A stretch of DNA of 5,685 nucleotides, taken from contig JAJRUK010000239.1 of assembly GCA_024277835.1 (NCBI GenBank), positions 1 through 5,685 on the forward strand, read 5' to 3'. This document shows, in pieces, positions 1-4,309 of the stretch. Each line of letters starts with the position of its first letter. Positions within the stretch are counted from its first letter, which is position 1. The position numbers and the translations under genes are program-made. The notes beneath the pieces were generated by a model, which was not told where the DNA came from, searched no databases, and was given only the letters and a program-made list of their open reading frames with translations. The DNA comes from Planctomycetota bacterium (GTDB lineage: Bacteria; Planctomycetota; Phycisphaerae; UBA1845).

Positions 1-285
1 GCTACGGATTCGATCGCGTGCGAGGTTGGCTGCGATCCGAAACAACCATGCTTCAAACCGACCCGACTCCGCATACGATCCAATGTTGCGAACGACGCGC
101 ACGAAGACTTCCTGCGTCAAGTCCTCAGCTTCGGCGCGCTGACCGAGTAACCGTCGAAAGAAGCCGCACAACCGTCCGGCGTAAGCATCGACGATTTCAT
201 CGAACGCCGCGGGATCAAGCTGCTGCGCACGCGCAATGACCTCGTCCCAATCGCGACTCGTCGTTGTTGGACTGATCGTGGTCAT
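1..285 (-). CDS. ECF-family RNA polymerase sigma factor (sigma-70 region 2), 5' part only
   Basis: The first 95 codons of a gene that leaves the window at base 1. The product would bind core RNA polymerase and direct it to a specific promoter set. Residues 27-95 read as sigma-70 region 2: a helix starting DPAAFDEIVDAY, then the core-binding block AEDLTQEVFVRVVRNIGSY (about 53-71), then FEAWLFRIAANLARDRIRS (77-95), which matches the region 2.3/2.4 pattern of ECF sigma factors (WLFRIAxNLxxDxxR). Region 4 would lie beyond the edge. The ATG at 283-285 is chosen because the leader before the conserved helix then has normal ECF length. A GAGG lies directly against the start codon and a GAGGG about 18 bases upstream, so the ribosome site is not ideal. 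The cysteine-rich secreted protein gene lies 177 bp upstream on the same strand. The ECF subgroup and any anti-sigma partner cannot be told from this fragment. Confidence 0.92.
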   Translation of the reverse strand, partial: MTTISPTTTSRDWDEVIARAQQLDPAAFDEIVDAYAGRLCGFFRRLLGQRAEAEDLTQEVFVRVVRNIGSYAESGRFEAWLFRIAANLARDRIRS

Positions 286-313
286 CCTCGCGCTAATTCC
301 CTCATCCGACTCT

Positions 314-340
314 TGTGTGGCACCGGTTTGTAACCGGTGC
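314..340. repeat. 27-bp palindromic dispersed repeat, copy 1
   Basis: Identical over 27 bases to 3214-3240. The core at 320-340 is a perfect inverted repeat with 9-bp arms (GCACCGGTT and AACCGGTGC) around TGT, preceded by TGTGTG. It lies 28 bp upstream of the sigma factor start codon. A 27-base exact match cannot be chance in a window this size. I recall similar CACCGGT...ACCGGTG palindromes scattered through planctomycete genomes, but could not check that here. Confidence 0.9.
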
Positions 341-367
341 GATCCGAAACTCCAATCAGGCGATGGA

Positions 368-390
368 CGGGCCTACCTGCGGCAGGCCCG
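368..390. repeat. GC-rich palindrome, probable dispersed repeat of a second kind
   Basis: Arms CGGGCCT (368-374) and AGGCCCG (384-390) flank a 9-base centre. The centre also allows an alternative inner hairpin, CCTGC-G-GCAGG (376-386). It lies 28 bp from the first palindrome, between the cysteine-rich gene and the sigma factor gene. No T-run follows on the minus strand, so it is not a classical terminator for the cysteine-rich gene. It is present once in this window, and its status as a genome-wide repeat is inferred from its form. Confidence 0.6.
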
Positions 391-462
391 CCCGACACCA
401 GAGAACACTCGCCGTCGTTGCTACACAGGGTTCCGTCCTGCGTCAAAGCAAAGACTGCGTCA

Positions 463-1332
463 TTACTCGCCGCCGTCGCAAACCTCAGCAAGACACCGCT
501 CAAGGAAACCGTCAGCTTCCTCGGCGCATCGTTCGGGATCAACGCCGGCGTCTTCGCAAACACCCACGAGTCGGTCCACACCGTTTTGGCAGCTTACTTC
601 ACAGTCTACTTCATCGTCACATTGTCGGACGAAGCACCGCGCCCCGACGCCTCGCGCGTGCGCCCAGCACTCCGCGTCGGTTCCGCCTTCATCTTTGCAT
701 CGGCGAAAAGCGCGTCGGCCAACGTTGATGCAGTGCTCTCCGCAGTCTGGAAGTTCAACCTGACATTGTTCGGTCAAGCACGTGCCCACGAACGCTTTAC
801 GCTTGTCATGACACGCTTCTTGCTCACCGCCATCTTCCATGCACCGGCGGAATCCAATTTCGCCCACGGTTCGACAAAGTTCTCGACACGGCGGGGGAGA
901 GCAGCCACATCGCTCTTCAGCACAGCGTCTTGCGACCCGTCTTCCGACGGCACGACAGACTTCCGCTTCGCCGCCTTCTTCGATGCATCGCGCATGAGCT
1001 TGTCGCCCGCGGTTGCCACATCGCTCGCGGCAGGTCGGGGGGATCTCGTCAGGTCCGCACTCGTCGCGGCAGGCGTTGCGGAGTTGGTTCGCATCTGCTG
1101 CGCATTCATCGCGGGCACCGCCGGCGTCCATGCAATCTCGAAAGAGACCGCGCGCTTCCTGGTTGCACTCACGGACGCAGCTTCCGGGGCGGTCGGGTCG
1201 GTCGGGGCGGTCGGGTTTGCCGGGACCATCCGGACCTTCTGGTTTCCCGCCACCCATCTGCGCAAACGCCAGCGTGCAGCCAGCTAAAAAGAAACAAATA
1301 ACTCCCCACGATCGACAGCCGGTTCTATCCAT
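463..1332 (-). CDS. Secreted cysteine-rich protein with five tandem CX3CX10CX9CX10CX3-4C units
   Basis: 289 residues, family not recognised. Residues 1-24 form a signal peptide: a basic n-region, hydrophobic core W9-A24 and an AFA/Q cleavage site. A lipobox, LAGC (16-19), lies inside the core, so it could instead be a lipoprotein anchored at C19. Residues 26-51 are a linker of Gly/Pro/Lys/Asp/Arg ending in PDRPDRPDRPG. Five units follow, starting at C52, C101, C149, C197 and C244 (47-49 residue period), each with six cysteines spaced 3-10-9-10-3/4 and usually a Gly-Gly between Cys3 and Cys4. The mature part has 31 cysteines. The near mirror-symmetric spacing suggests antiparallel helical hairpins held by disulfides, which is an inference. 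The start is supported by AGGAG seven bases upstream and by the signal peptide. It lies upstream of the sigma factor gene on the same strand. A role in the envelope, in metal binding or in redox sensing is possible but unproven. Confidence 0.85.
   Translation of the reverse strand: MDRTGCRSWGVICFFLAGCTLAFAQMGGGKPEGPDGPGKPDRPDRPDRPGSCVRECNQEARGLFRDCMDAGGARDECAADANQLRNACRDECGPDEIPPTCRERCGNRGRQAHARCIEEGGEAEVCRAVGRRVARRCAEERCGCSPPPCRELCRTVGEIGFRRCMEDGGEQEACHDKRKAFVGTCLTEQCQVELPDCGEHCINVGRRAFRRCKDEGGTDAECWAHARGVGARCFVRQCDDEVDCEVSCQNGVDRLVGVCEDAGVDPERCAEEADGFLERCLAEVCDGGE
478..1179 (-). repeat. Region encoding five ~48-residue Cys-patterned repeats
   Basis: Codons 52-285 of the cysteine-rich gene. 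Unit spans from first to last cysteine are residues 52-92, 101-142, 149-190, 197-238 and 244-285. The gap between the last two cysteines is three residues in unit 1 and four in units 2-5. Unit 2 has an extra cysteine (CGC). Unit 5 has Gly-Val where the others have Gly-Gly. Apart from the cysteines and the GG turn the units differ widely, so the duplication is old and selection appears to hold the cysteine framework. Confidence 0.88.
1190..1216 (-). repeat. Three 9-bp tandem units encoding the Pro-Asp-Arg linker
   Basis: On the plus strand CGGTCGGGT, CGGTCGGGG and CGGTCGGGT follow one another, with degenerate 9-base units continuing to about 1234. On the minus strand they encode the PDR-repeat linker between the signal peptide and the first cysteine unit. 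Slippage would add or remove three residues at a time without a frameshift, so linker length may vary between strains. Confidence 0.75.
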
Positions 1333-1339
1333 AGTTTTT

Positions 1340-1344
1340 CTCCT
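1340..1344 (-). promoter_or_regulatory. Ribosome binding site of the cysteine-rich gene
   Basis: AGGAG on the minus strand, seven bases before the ATG at 1330-1332. It is the strongest Shine-Dalgarno match for any gene start here. It fixes the start and shows that the minus strand, not the long plus-strand reading frame opposite, is the coding one. Confidence 0.8.
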
Positions 1345-1364
1345 GATTCAGTGCGAACAGTTTG

Positions 1365-1370
1365 GTTATA
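1365..1370 (-). promoter_or_regulatory. Possible -10 box of the cysteine-rich gene
   Basis: TATAAC on the minus strand, about 33 bases upstream of the start codon, which would leave a leader of about 26 bases with the ribosome site inside it. No good -35 box lies at the expected distance, so transcription might need an alternative sigma factor or this may be chance. Confidence 0.3.
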
Positions 1371-1553
1371 CACAATCCTTGTCGTCTCGCCTTCCGGCGA
1401 CGGCAGCTACCACGCAGCTAAACGACGTTTTGGGTATCCATATTGCAAGCCGGTTCGATTTCCTGCATTTGGCTAAACGTCCGAGAATGACTCGCCACGC
1501 CGGACAAGACGCGGTAAACTTTCGTCCGGTTGTTGATGGCGTAGTAGCATTGT

Positions 1554-1557
1554 GGAG
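1554..1557 (+). promoter_or_regulatory. Ribosome binding site that decides the ubiD start
   Basis: GGAG nine bases before the ATG at 1567. The frame could open at GTG 1552, but that codon nearly touches this site and has none of its own. The ATG at 1576 would cut off the conserved M-x-Y-x-D-L opening of the family. Confidence 0.6.
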
Positions 1558-1566
1558 TTGGCGCAG

Positions 1567-3108
1567 ATGGGTTACATGGATTTACAGAGTTTTATTGCTG
1601 ACCTTGAGACTCGCGGGCAGATGCGGCGGGTTGTGGCTGAGGTTGATCCGATCCTCGAGATTTCCGAGATCGCCGACCGCGTCTCGAAAGCGCCCGCAGC
1701 CGGGCATTCCCCACCTCCACCGACCGATCCCGTCCACGGAACGCGCGGCGGACACGGGCTGCTCTTTGAGAACGTCAAAGGGTCGGACATTCCCGTCGCG
1801 ATCAACATTTACGGAAGCTACGAGCGGATGCGACTCGCTCTTGGCGTGGAGAGTTTTGAAGAACTCGCCGATCGTGTTCAGCAACTCGTCAAACCAGATA
1901 TGCCCACGTCGATCATCGAGAAGATGAAGAAACTCCCGCAGCTCGCCAAGCTCGCGAGCTATGGCCCCAAGGTCGTCAAACGCGGCATGTGTCAAGAAGT
2001 TGTCCATACCGACGACGCAGACCTGTTGTCGTTGCCGATCATCAAATGTTGGCCTCGCGATGGCGAAGCGGGGTTCGGCGCGCGTCCGGTGGACGCCACG
2101 GAGGTAACGGGGCGGTTCTTCACATTTTCCGGTATCTACACCAAAGACCCCGAAAGCGGCGAGCGCAACGTTGGTATGTACCGCGTTCAGGTGTGCGGGC
2201 CAAAGCTCGCTGCCATGCACTGGCACATGCACCACGACGGCGCGCGACACTGCCGAAAATACAAAGCCCGCGGCGAGAAAATGCCCATCGCGATCGTCAT
2301 GGGCGGCGAACCCGTGCTGCCATATGCCGCGACGTGCCCCCTTCCACCTGATGTGAGTGAGCTTCTTTTTGCGGGGTTCCTTAACGATGGCGGGATCGAC
2401 TTGGTGCCGTGTAAAACTGTTCCGCTCGAGGTTCCCGTGAACGCGGAGATCGTCGTCGAGGGTTGGGCTGATCCAGAGGAGCTGATTTGGGAAGGACCGT
2501 TCGGCGATCACACCGGGTTTTATTCGCTGGCGGACCGATATCCCGCTCTTCATGTAACCGCGATCACGCATCGCAAGAACCCGGTCTACCCCGCGACGAT
2601 TGTCGGCGCTCCTCCGCAGGAGGACTACTATCTCGGCAAGGCAACGGAGCGCGTCTTCCTGCCGCTGCTGCAAATGCTCATCCCGGATGTGATTGATTAC
2701 TCGCTGCCCATGTTCGGCGCATTCCACAACTGCGTTTTCGTTAAGATTCGTAAGGAATATCCGCTGCAAGCTCGCCGCGTCATGAGTAGCATCTGGGGAG
2801 CGGGGCAGATGAGTTTTTGTAAGATGATTATTGTCGTGGATGAACATGTGAACGTTCACGACGAGCAGGATGTGTTCTTTCACATGGGGGCCAACGTCGA
2901 TTGGCGTCGCGATACGATGATCGTTGATGGTCCATGCGATATCCTCGACCATGCGACGCCCTATTATGGTGCGGGTGCGAAGATCGGGATCGACGCGACG
3001 CAGAAGATCGCCGGTGAGGGTGTCGTGCGAGAGTTTCCCGATGCGCTTGATATGTCTCAAGAGATTCGCAACCTTGTCGATCAACGTTGGAGCGAATATG
3101 GGATTTAG
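1567..3108 (+). CDS. ubiD: UbiD-family prenylated-FMN-dependent decarboxylase
   Basis: 513 residues, close to the ~497 of E. coli UbiD. The family removes carboxylate groups from aromatic or unsaturated acids using prenylated FMN (made by UbiX, not in this window) and a divalent metal; E. coli UbiD acts in ubiquinone synthesis. The N-terminus MGYMDLQSFI lines up with the UbiD opening. Predicted metal and cofactor ligands by alignment from memory are N201 (RNVGMYR), H222 (HWHMHHDGA) and E265 (SELLFAG). Catalytic candidates are R206, E309 and D314 (EGPFGDHTG). The C-terminal block GIDATQK is also typical. Residues about 41-61 are a proline-rich insert absent from E. coli UbiD. It stands alone, followed after 45 bp by a terminator-like hairpin. 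The substrate is unknown: a menaquinone-route (MqnL-like) or aromatic-acid decarboxylase role is as possible as ubiquinone synthesis. The fold assignment is secure, the pathway is not. Confidence 0.93.
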   Translation: MGYMDLQSFIADLETRGQMRRVVAEVDPILEISEIADRVSKAPAAGHSPPPPTDPVHGTRGGHGLLFENVKGSDIPVAINIYGSYERMRLALGVESFEELADRVQQLVKPDMPTSIIEKMKKLPQLAKLASYGPKVVKRGMCQEVVHTDDADLLSLPIIKCWPRDGEAGFGARPVDATEVTGRFFTFSGIYTKDPESGERNVGMYRVQVCGPKLAAMHWHMHHDGARHCRKYKARGEKMPIAIVMGGEPVLPYAATCPLPPDVSELLFAGFLNDGGIDLVPCKTVPLEVPVNAEIVVEGWADPEELIWEGPFGDHTGFYSLADRYPALHVTAITHRKNPVYPATIVGAPPQEDYYLGKATERVFLPLLQMLIPDVIDYSLPMFGAFHNCVFVKIRKEYPLQARRVMSSIWGAGQMSFCKMIIVVDEHVNVHDEQDVFFHMGANVDWRRDTMIVDGPCDILDHATPYYGAGAKIGIDATQKIAGEGVVREFPDALDMSQEIRNLVDQRWSEYGI

Positions 3109-3152
3109 GGGTTGCTATTTCCGTGTGGGCGATCCTCGCCGCCGAACGTCCG

Positions 3153-3184
3153 CGCAGGCTAAAGCCTGCGGCTCGGTTTTTTTT
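3153..3184 (+). terminator. Terminator-like palindrome plus T-run after ubiD
   Basis: Arms CGCAGGCT (3153-3160) and AGCCTGCG (3163-3170) around AA, then GCTCGG and eight T residues at 3177-3184. It lies 45 bp after the ubiD stop. The six bases between stem and T-run are more than usual, though CCGA (3142-3145) could pair with TCGG (3173-3176) and bring the stem nearer. The palindrome resembles a dispersed repeat type I recall from planctomycetes, so a repeat may have been taken over as a terminator. Confidence 0.6.
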
Positions 3185-3213
3185 GTGCGGCAGGGTCTTC
3201 TGTGTCGGGGTCA

Positions 3214-3240
3214 TGTGTGGCACCGGTTTGTAACCGGTGC
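3214..3240. repeat. 27-bp palindromic dispersed repeat, copy 2
   Basis: Identical to 314-340, same orientation, exactly 2900 bp away. The perfect inverted repeat core is 3220-3240. Unlike copy 1 it overlaps a coding region: the lipoprotein gene's GTG start and its first eight or nine codons lie within it, giving the peptide MWHRFVTGA. The flanking bases differ from copy 1 on both sides, so the shared unit is short. Confidence 0.9.
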
Positions 3241-3808
3241 ATGTTGCACGCTGGCTTTGCTAGCAGTGTTCGGTTGCAGTCAAGATAACGAACCAAAGGC
3301 AACCACGCCGACGGCGGAAAGCGCTCCTAAACCCACGGACATTCTTGTCTTCCCGCCGGAGCTTCACGTCAAGGATGAATCGGCCAACAGTTTCCTCACC
3401 CGGGCGATGAAGACCTGCGGCGACGGTGAGTACGAATCCTTCCGTTCGCTCTGGAGCATTCTTGAGCAGCCCCTACCGCGAGGCGACTTCGATCAGGGTT
3501 GGCAAGCGGTTCAAGAAATCCGAATCCGGGCCTTTCAACAGGTCTTTCTCGAGCGCGGTCGCGACGGCAAGAAGCCAGAGGGTGAGACGGTTTACGTCGT
3601 GTTCGCCGATGTTAGTCTCGACCCGCAACATCGCGCCGGCGAGCGCGAACCCCACCGCGAGGTCGCTCTCATGCTCGTCCGTGAGAAAGATGAATGGCGA
3701 CTCGCCAAAGCGCCCGCGAAGATGCGCAAATGGGTCAAGAATCTCCCCGGTCAGTCGCCGCCGGAAAAAGCAATCGACGCGCCAATCAAAACCGAGCCGC
3801 GCCCGTAA
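3215..3808 (+). CDS. Putative small lipoprotein, possibly NTF2-like
   Basis: 197 residues from GTG 3215; family not firmly recognised. Residues 1-20 form a signal peptide ending in a lipobox, AVFGC, so C21 would be lipidated after cleavage. Residues 22-42 are a flexible linker rich in Thr, Pro, Lys and Ala. A mixed alpha/beta domain covers about 43-172, with helices at SANSFLTRAMKTCGDGEYESFRSLW and QGWQAVQEIRIRAFQQVF and strands at ETVYVVFADVSL and REVALMLVREKDEWRLAKAP. The ending of two strands with E-W-R-L-A resembles NTF2/SnoaL-like domains, a tentative call. The tail is Pro/Lys-rich. The start is uncertain: GTG 3215 lies in the palindromic repeat with only GGGG four bases upstream, and GTG 3185 is an in-frame alternative with no ribosome site. 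It lies 106 bp after ubiD behind a terminator-like hairpin, so a shared transcript is doubtful. Confidence 0.72.
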   Translation: MWHRFVTGACCTLALLAVFGCSQDNEPKATTPTAESAPKPTDILVFPPELHVKDESANSFLTRAMKTCGDGEYESFRSLWSILEQPLPRGDFDQGWQAVQEIRIRAFQQVFLERGRDGKKPEGETVYVVFADVSLDPQHRAGEREPHREVALMLVREKDEWRLAKAPAKMRKWVKNLPGQSPPEKAIDAPIKTEPRP

Positions 3809-3875
3809 GGAAGCGATCCCAGCAAACGCGATTCCCTGCCGACGTGATTTCTCGCACCCGTCGGAAAACTTGCAC

Positions 3876-3902
3876 CGGTCGCTCCCTCACGGTCGCGGCT
3901 CT
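3876..3902. repeat. Probable dispersed repeat of a third kind
   Basis: A GC-rich block, beginning CGGTCGCTCCC and ending CGGTCGCGGCTC, with an internal GGTCGC direct repeat (3877-3882 and 3891-3896). It occurs once here. I recognise the form (its translations give spurious peptides such as SLPHGRGSE) as a short repeat common in planctomycete and some other GC-rich genomes. This is memory, not a search. Confidence 0.45.
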
Positions 3903-4031
3903 GAAGGGGCGACTCGCGCGTGTTGCCGTACGATCCAAAAAACGAGAAGGAACCGCCCGTGCAAAATTTTCGTCACAATCGGATTTTTCTCTTGCTTCAC
4001 AAAGTCTCATTGCGCATACTTCAAACAGATA

Positions 4032-4069
4032 AGGCCACTAAGGCCTCGTCTCGAACTATGTTTCGAGAC
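4032..4069. other. Two adjacent hairpins
   Basis: First stem: AGGCC (4032-4036) with GGCCT (4042-4046) around ACTAA. Second stem, one base later: GTCTCGAA (4048-4055) with TTCGAGAC (4062-4069), eight perfect pairs around CTATGT. Neither is followed by a T-run on the plus strand. They abut the larger hairpin downstream, so the whole may be one structured leader or RNA. Confidence 0.5.
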
Positions 4070-4072
4070 ATC

Positions 4073-4147
4073 AAAAAATCGGTGAAGCTCCGCTAAGGCC
4101 GACAAGAGCGCCGACTGCGCCCGGCCGGGTTGCGGGGCTTCCGATTT
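4073..4147 (-). terminator. Long imperfect hairpin with a minus-strand T-run; terminator or structured RNA
   Basis: Left arm AAATCGG (4076-4082), a two-base bulge TG, then AAGCTCCGC (4085-4093). Right arm GCGGGGCTT (4132-4140) then CCGATTT (4141-4147). Together that is a 16-bp stem with one G-U pair, and the 38-base loop can pair internally (GGCC/GGCC or GCGC/GCGC). Read on the minus strand the stem runs into six T residues (plus positions 4073-4078), the form of an intrinsic terminator. No minus-strand gene ends there, so it could stop antisense transcription from dnaE or belong to an unrecognised RNA. On the plus strand only GATTTATC follows. Confidence 0.35.
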
Positions 4148-4214
4148 ATCCACCCCGCGGTGAATTTCACAAGCATCTGACGCAACTCACACGCCTCGCA
4201 TAGCGAAAAAGTAC

Positions 4215-4227
4215 ATGCGGATCGCAT
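4215..4227. promoter_or_regulatory. Small dyad upstream of the putative dnaE promoter
   Basis: ATGCG-GAT-CGCAT, a perfect 5-bp inverted repeat around three bases, ending seven bases before the possible -35 box. The place suits an operator, but a dyad this short can occur by chance. Confidence 0.2.
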
Positions 4228-4234
4228 CCTTCGC

Positions 4235-4262
4235 TGGACGCTTAGTCATGCGCGAATAAAAT
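4235..4262 (+). promoter_or_regulatory. Possible sigma-70-type promoter of dnaE
   Basis: TGGACG (4235-4240, four of six bases as in TTGACA) and TAAAAT (4257-4262, five of six as in TATAAT), spaced 16 bases. Transcription would begin near 4269, giving a leader of about 40 bases that includes the ribosome site at 4294-4298. It is the best plus-strand promoter candidate in the gap. Confidence 0.35.
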
Positions 4263-4293
4263 GCACGACGCACCCGCGAAGTCAACCCCGGAA

Positions 4294-4298
4294 AGGAG
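4294..4298 (+). promoter_or_regulatory. Ribosome binding site of dnaE
   Basis: AGGAG within AAAGGAG, 11 bases before the ATG at 4310, slightly longer than the usual spacing. It supports that ATG, which also places the conserved PHP motif at the expected distance from the N-terminus. Confidence 0.65.
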
Positions 4299-4309
4299 TC
4301 CACCGCGTT

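Larger units (their letters stand above)
1333..1566. other. Divergent intergenic region between the cysteine-rich gene and ubiD
   Basis: 234 bp between two outward-facing genes, so it should hold both promoters. Seen: the minus-strand ribosome site and possible -10 box described separately; a small hairpin TCGCC-TTCC-GGCGA at 1387-1400; and inverted repeats around 1479-1529, where CGGAC (1501-1505) can pair either with GTCCG at 1479-1483 or with GTCCG at 1524-1528. No convincing plus-strand -35/-10 pair for ubiD was found and no reading frame looks coding. Confidence 0.6.
3809..4309. other. 501-bp non-coding region before dnaE
   Basis: No reading frame here looks coding: the short frames on both strands lack ribosome sites, known motifs or consistent codon use. 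It holds a probable dispersed repeat (3876-3902), three hairpins at 4032-4147, a small dyad at 4215-4227, and a promoter and ribosome site for dnaE. The stretch 3958-4030 is more AT-rich than its surroundings and contains a weak promoter-like pair, TTGCTT (3992-3997) and CATACT (4015-4020) with 17-base spacing, just ahead of the hairpins. No clear terminator follows the lipoprotein gene. Confidence 0.65.

Noticed and set aside
32..350. The 12-mer GCGATCCGAAAC at 32-43 and 339-350
   Set aside because: About one repeated 12-mer is expected by chance in a window of this length, and the flanks differ.
337..1287. A 316-residue open frame on the plus strand opposite the cysteine-rich gene
   Set aside because: The minus strand has an AGGAG at ideal spacing, a signal peptide and a regular cysteine repeat, none of which would arise as a shadow.
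1446..1466. A GGTTCGATTTCC string resembling a tRNA T-arm
   Set aside because: The five-base stems beside it do not pair and no acceptor, D or anticodon arm can be built around it.
1552..1566. GTG 1552 as the ubiD start
   Set aside because: The GGAG at 1554-1557 fits ATG 1567 as ribosome site, and M-x-Y-x-D-L from 1567 matches the E. coli UbiD N-terminus.
1582..3084. A 500-residue open frame on the minus strand opposite ubiD
   Set aside because: It mirrors the ubiD codons, has no recognisable motif, and the plus strand carries all UbiD active-site motifs. Long antisense frames are expected in GC-rich coding DNA.
2924..3214. Extending the lipoprotein frame back to 2924 inside ubiD
   Set aside because: The upstream part is out-of-frame ubiD sequence followed by the palindrome and T-run. 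The signal peptide would then lie in the middle of the protein.
3211..3233. ATG at 3213 as a start codon
   Set aside because: That frame reaches a TAA within the palindrome after six codons. The lipoprotein frame uses the overlapping GTG at 3215.
3786..4032. Small frames on both strands after the lipoprotein gene
   Set aside because: They pass through a probable dispersed repeat, lack ribosome sites and show no protein-like pattern.
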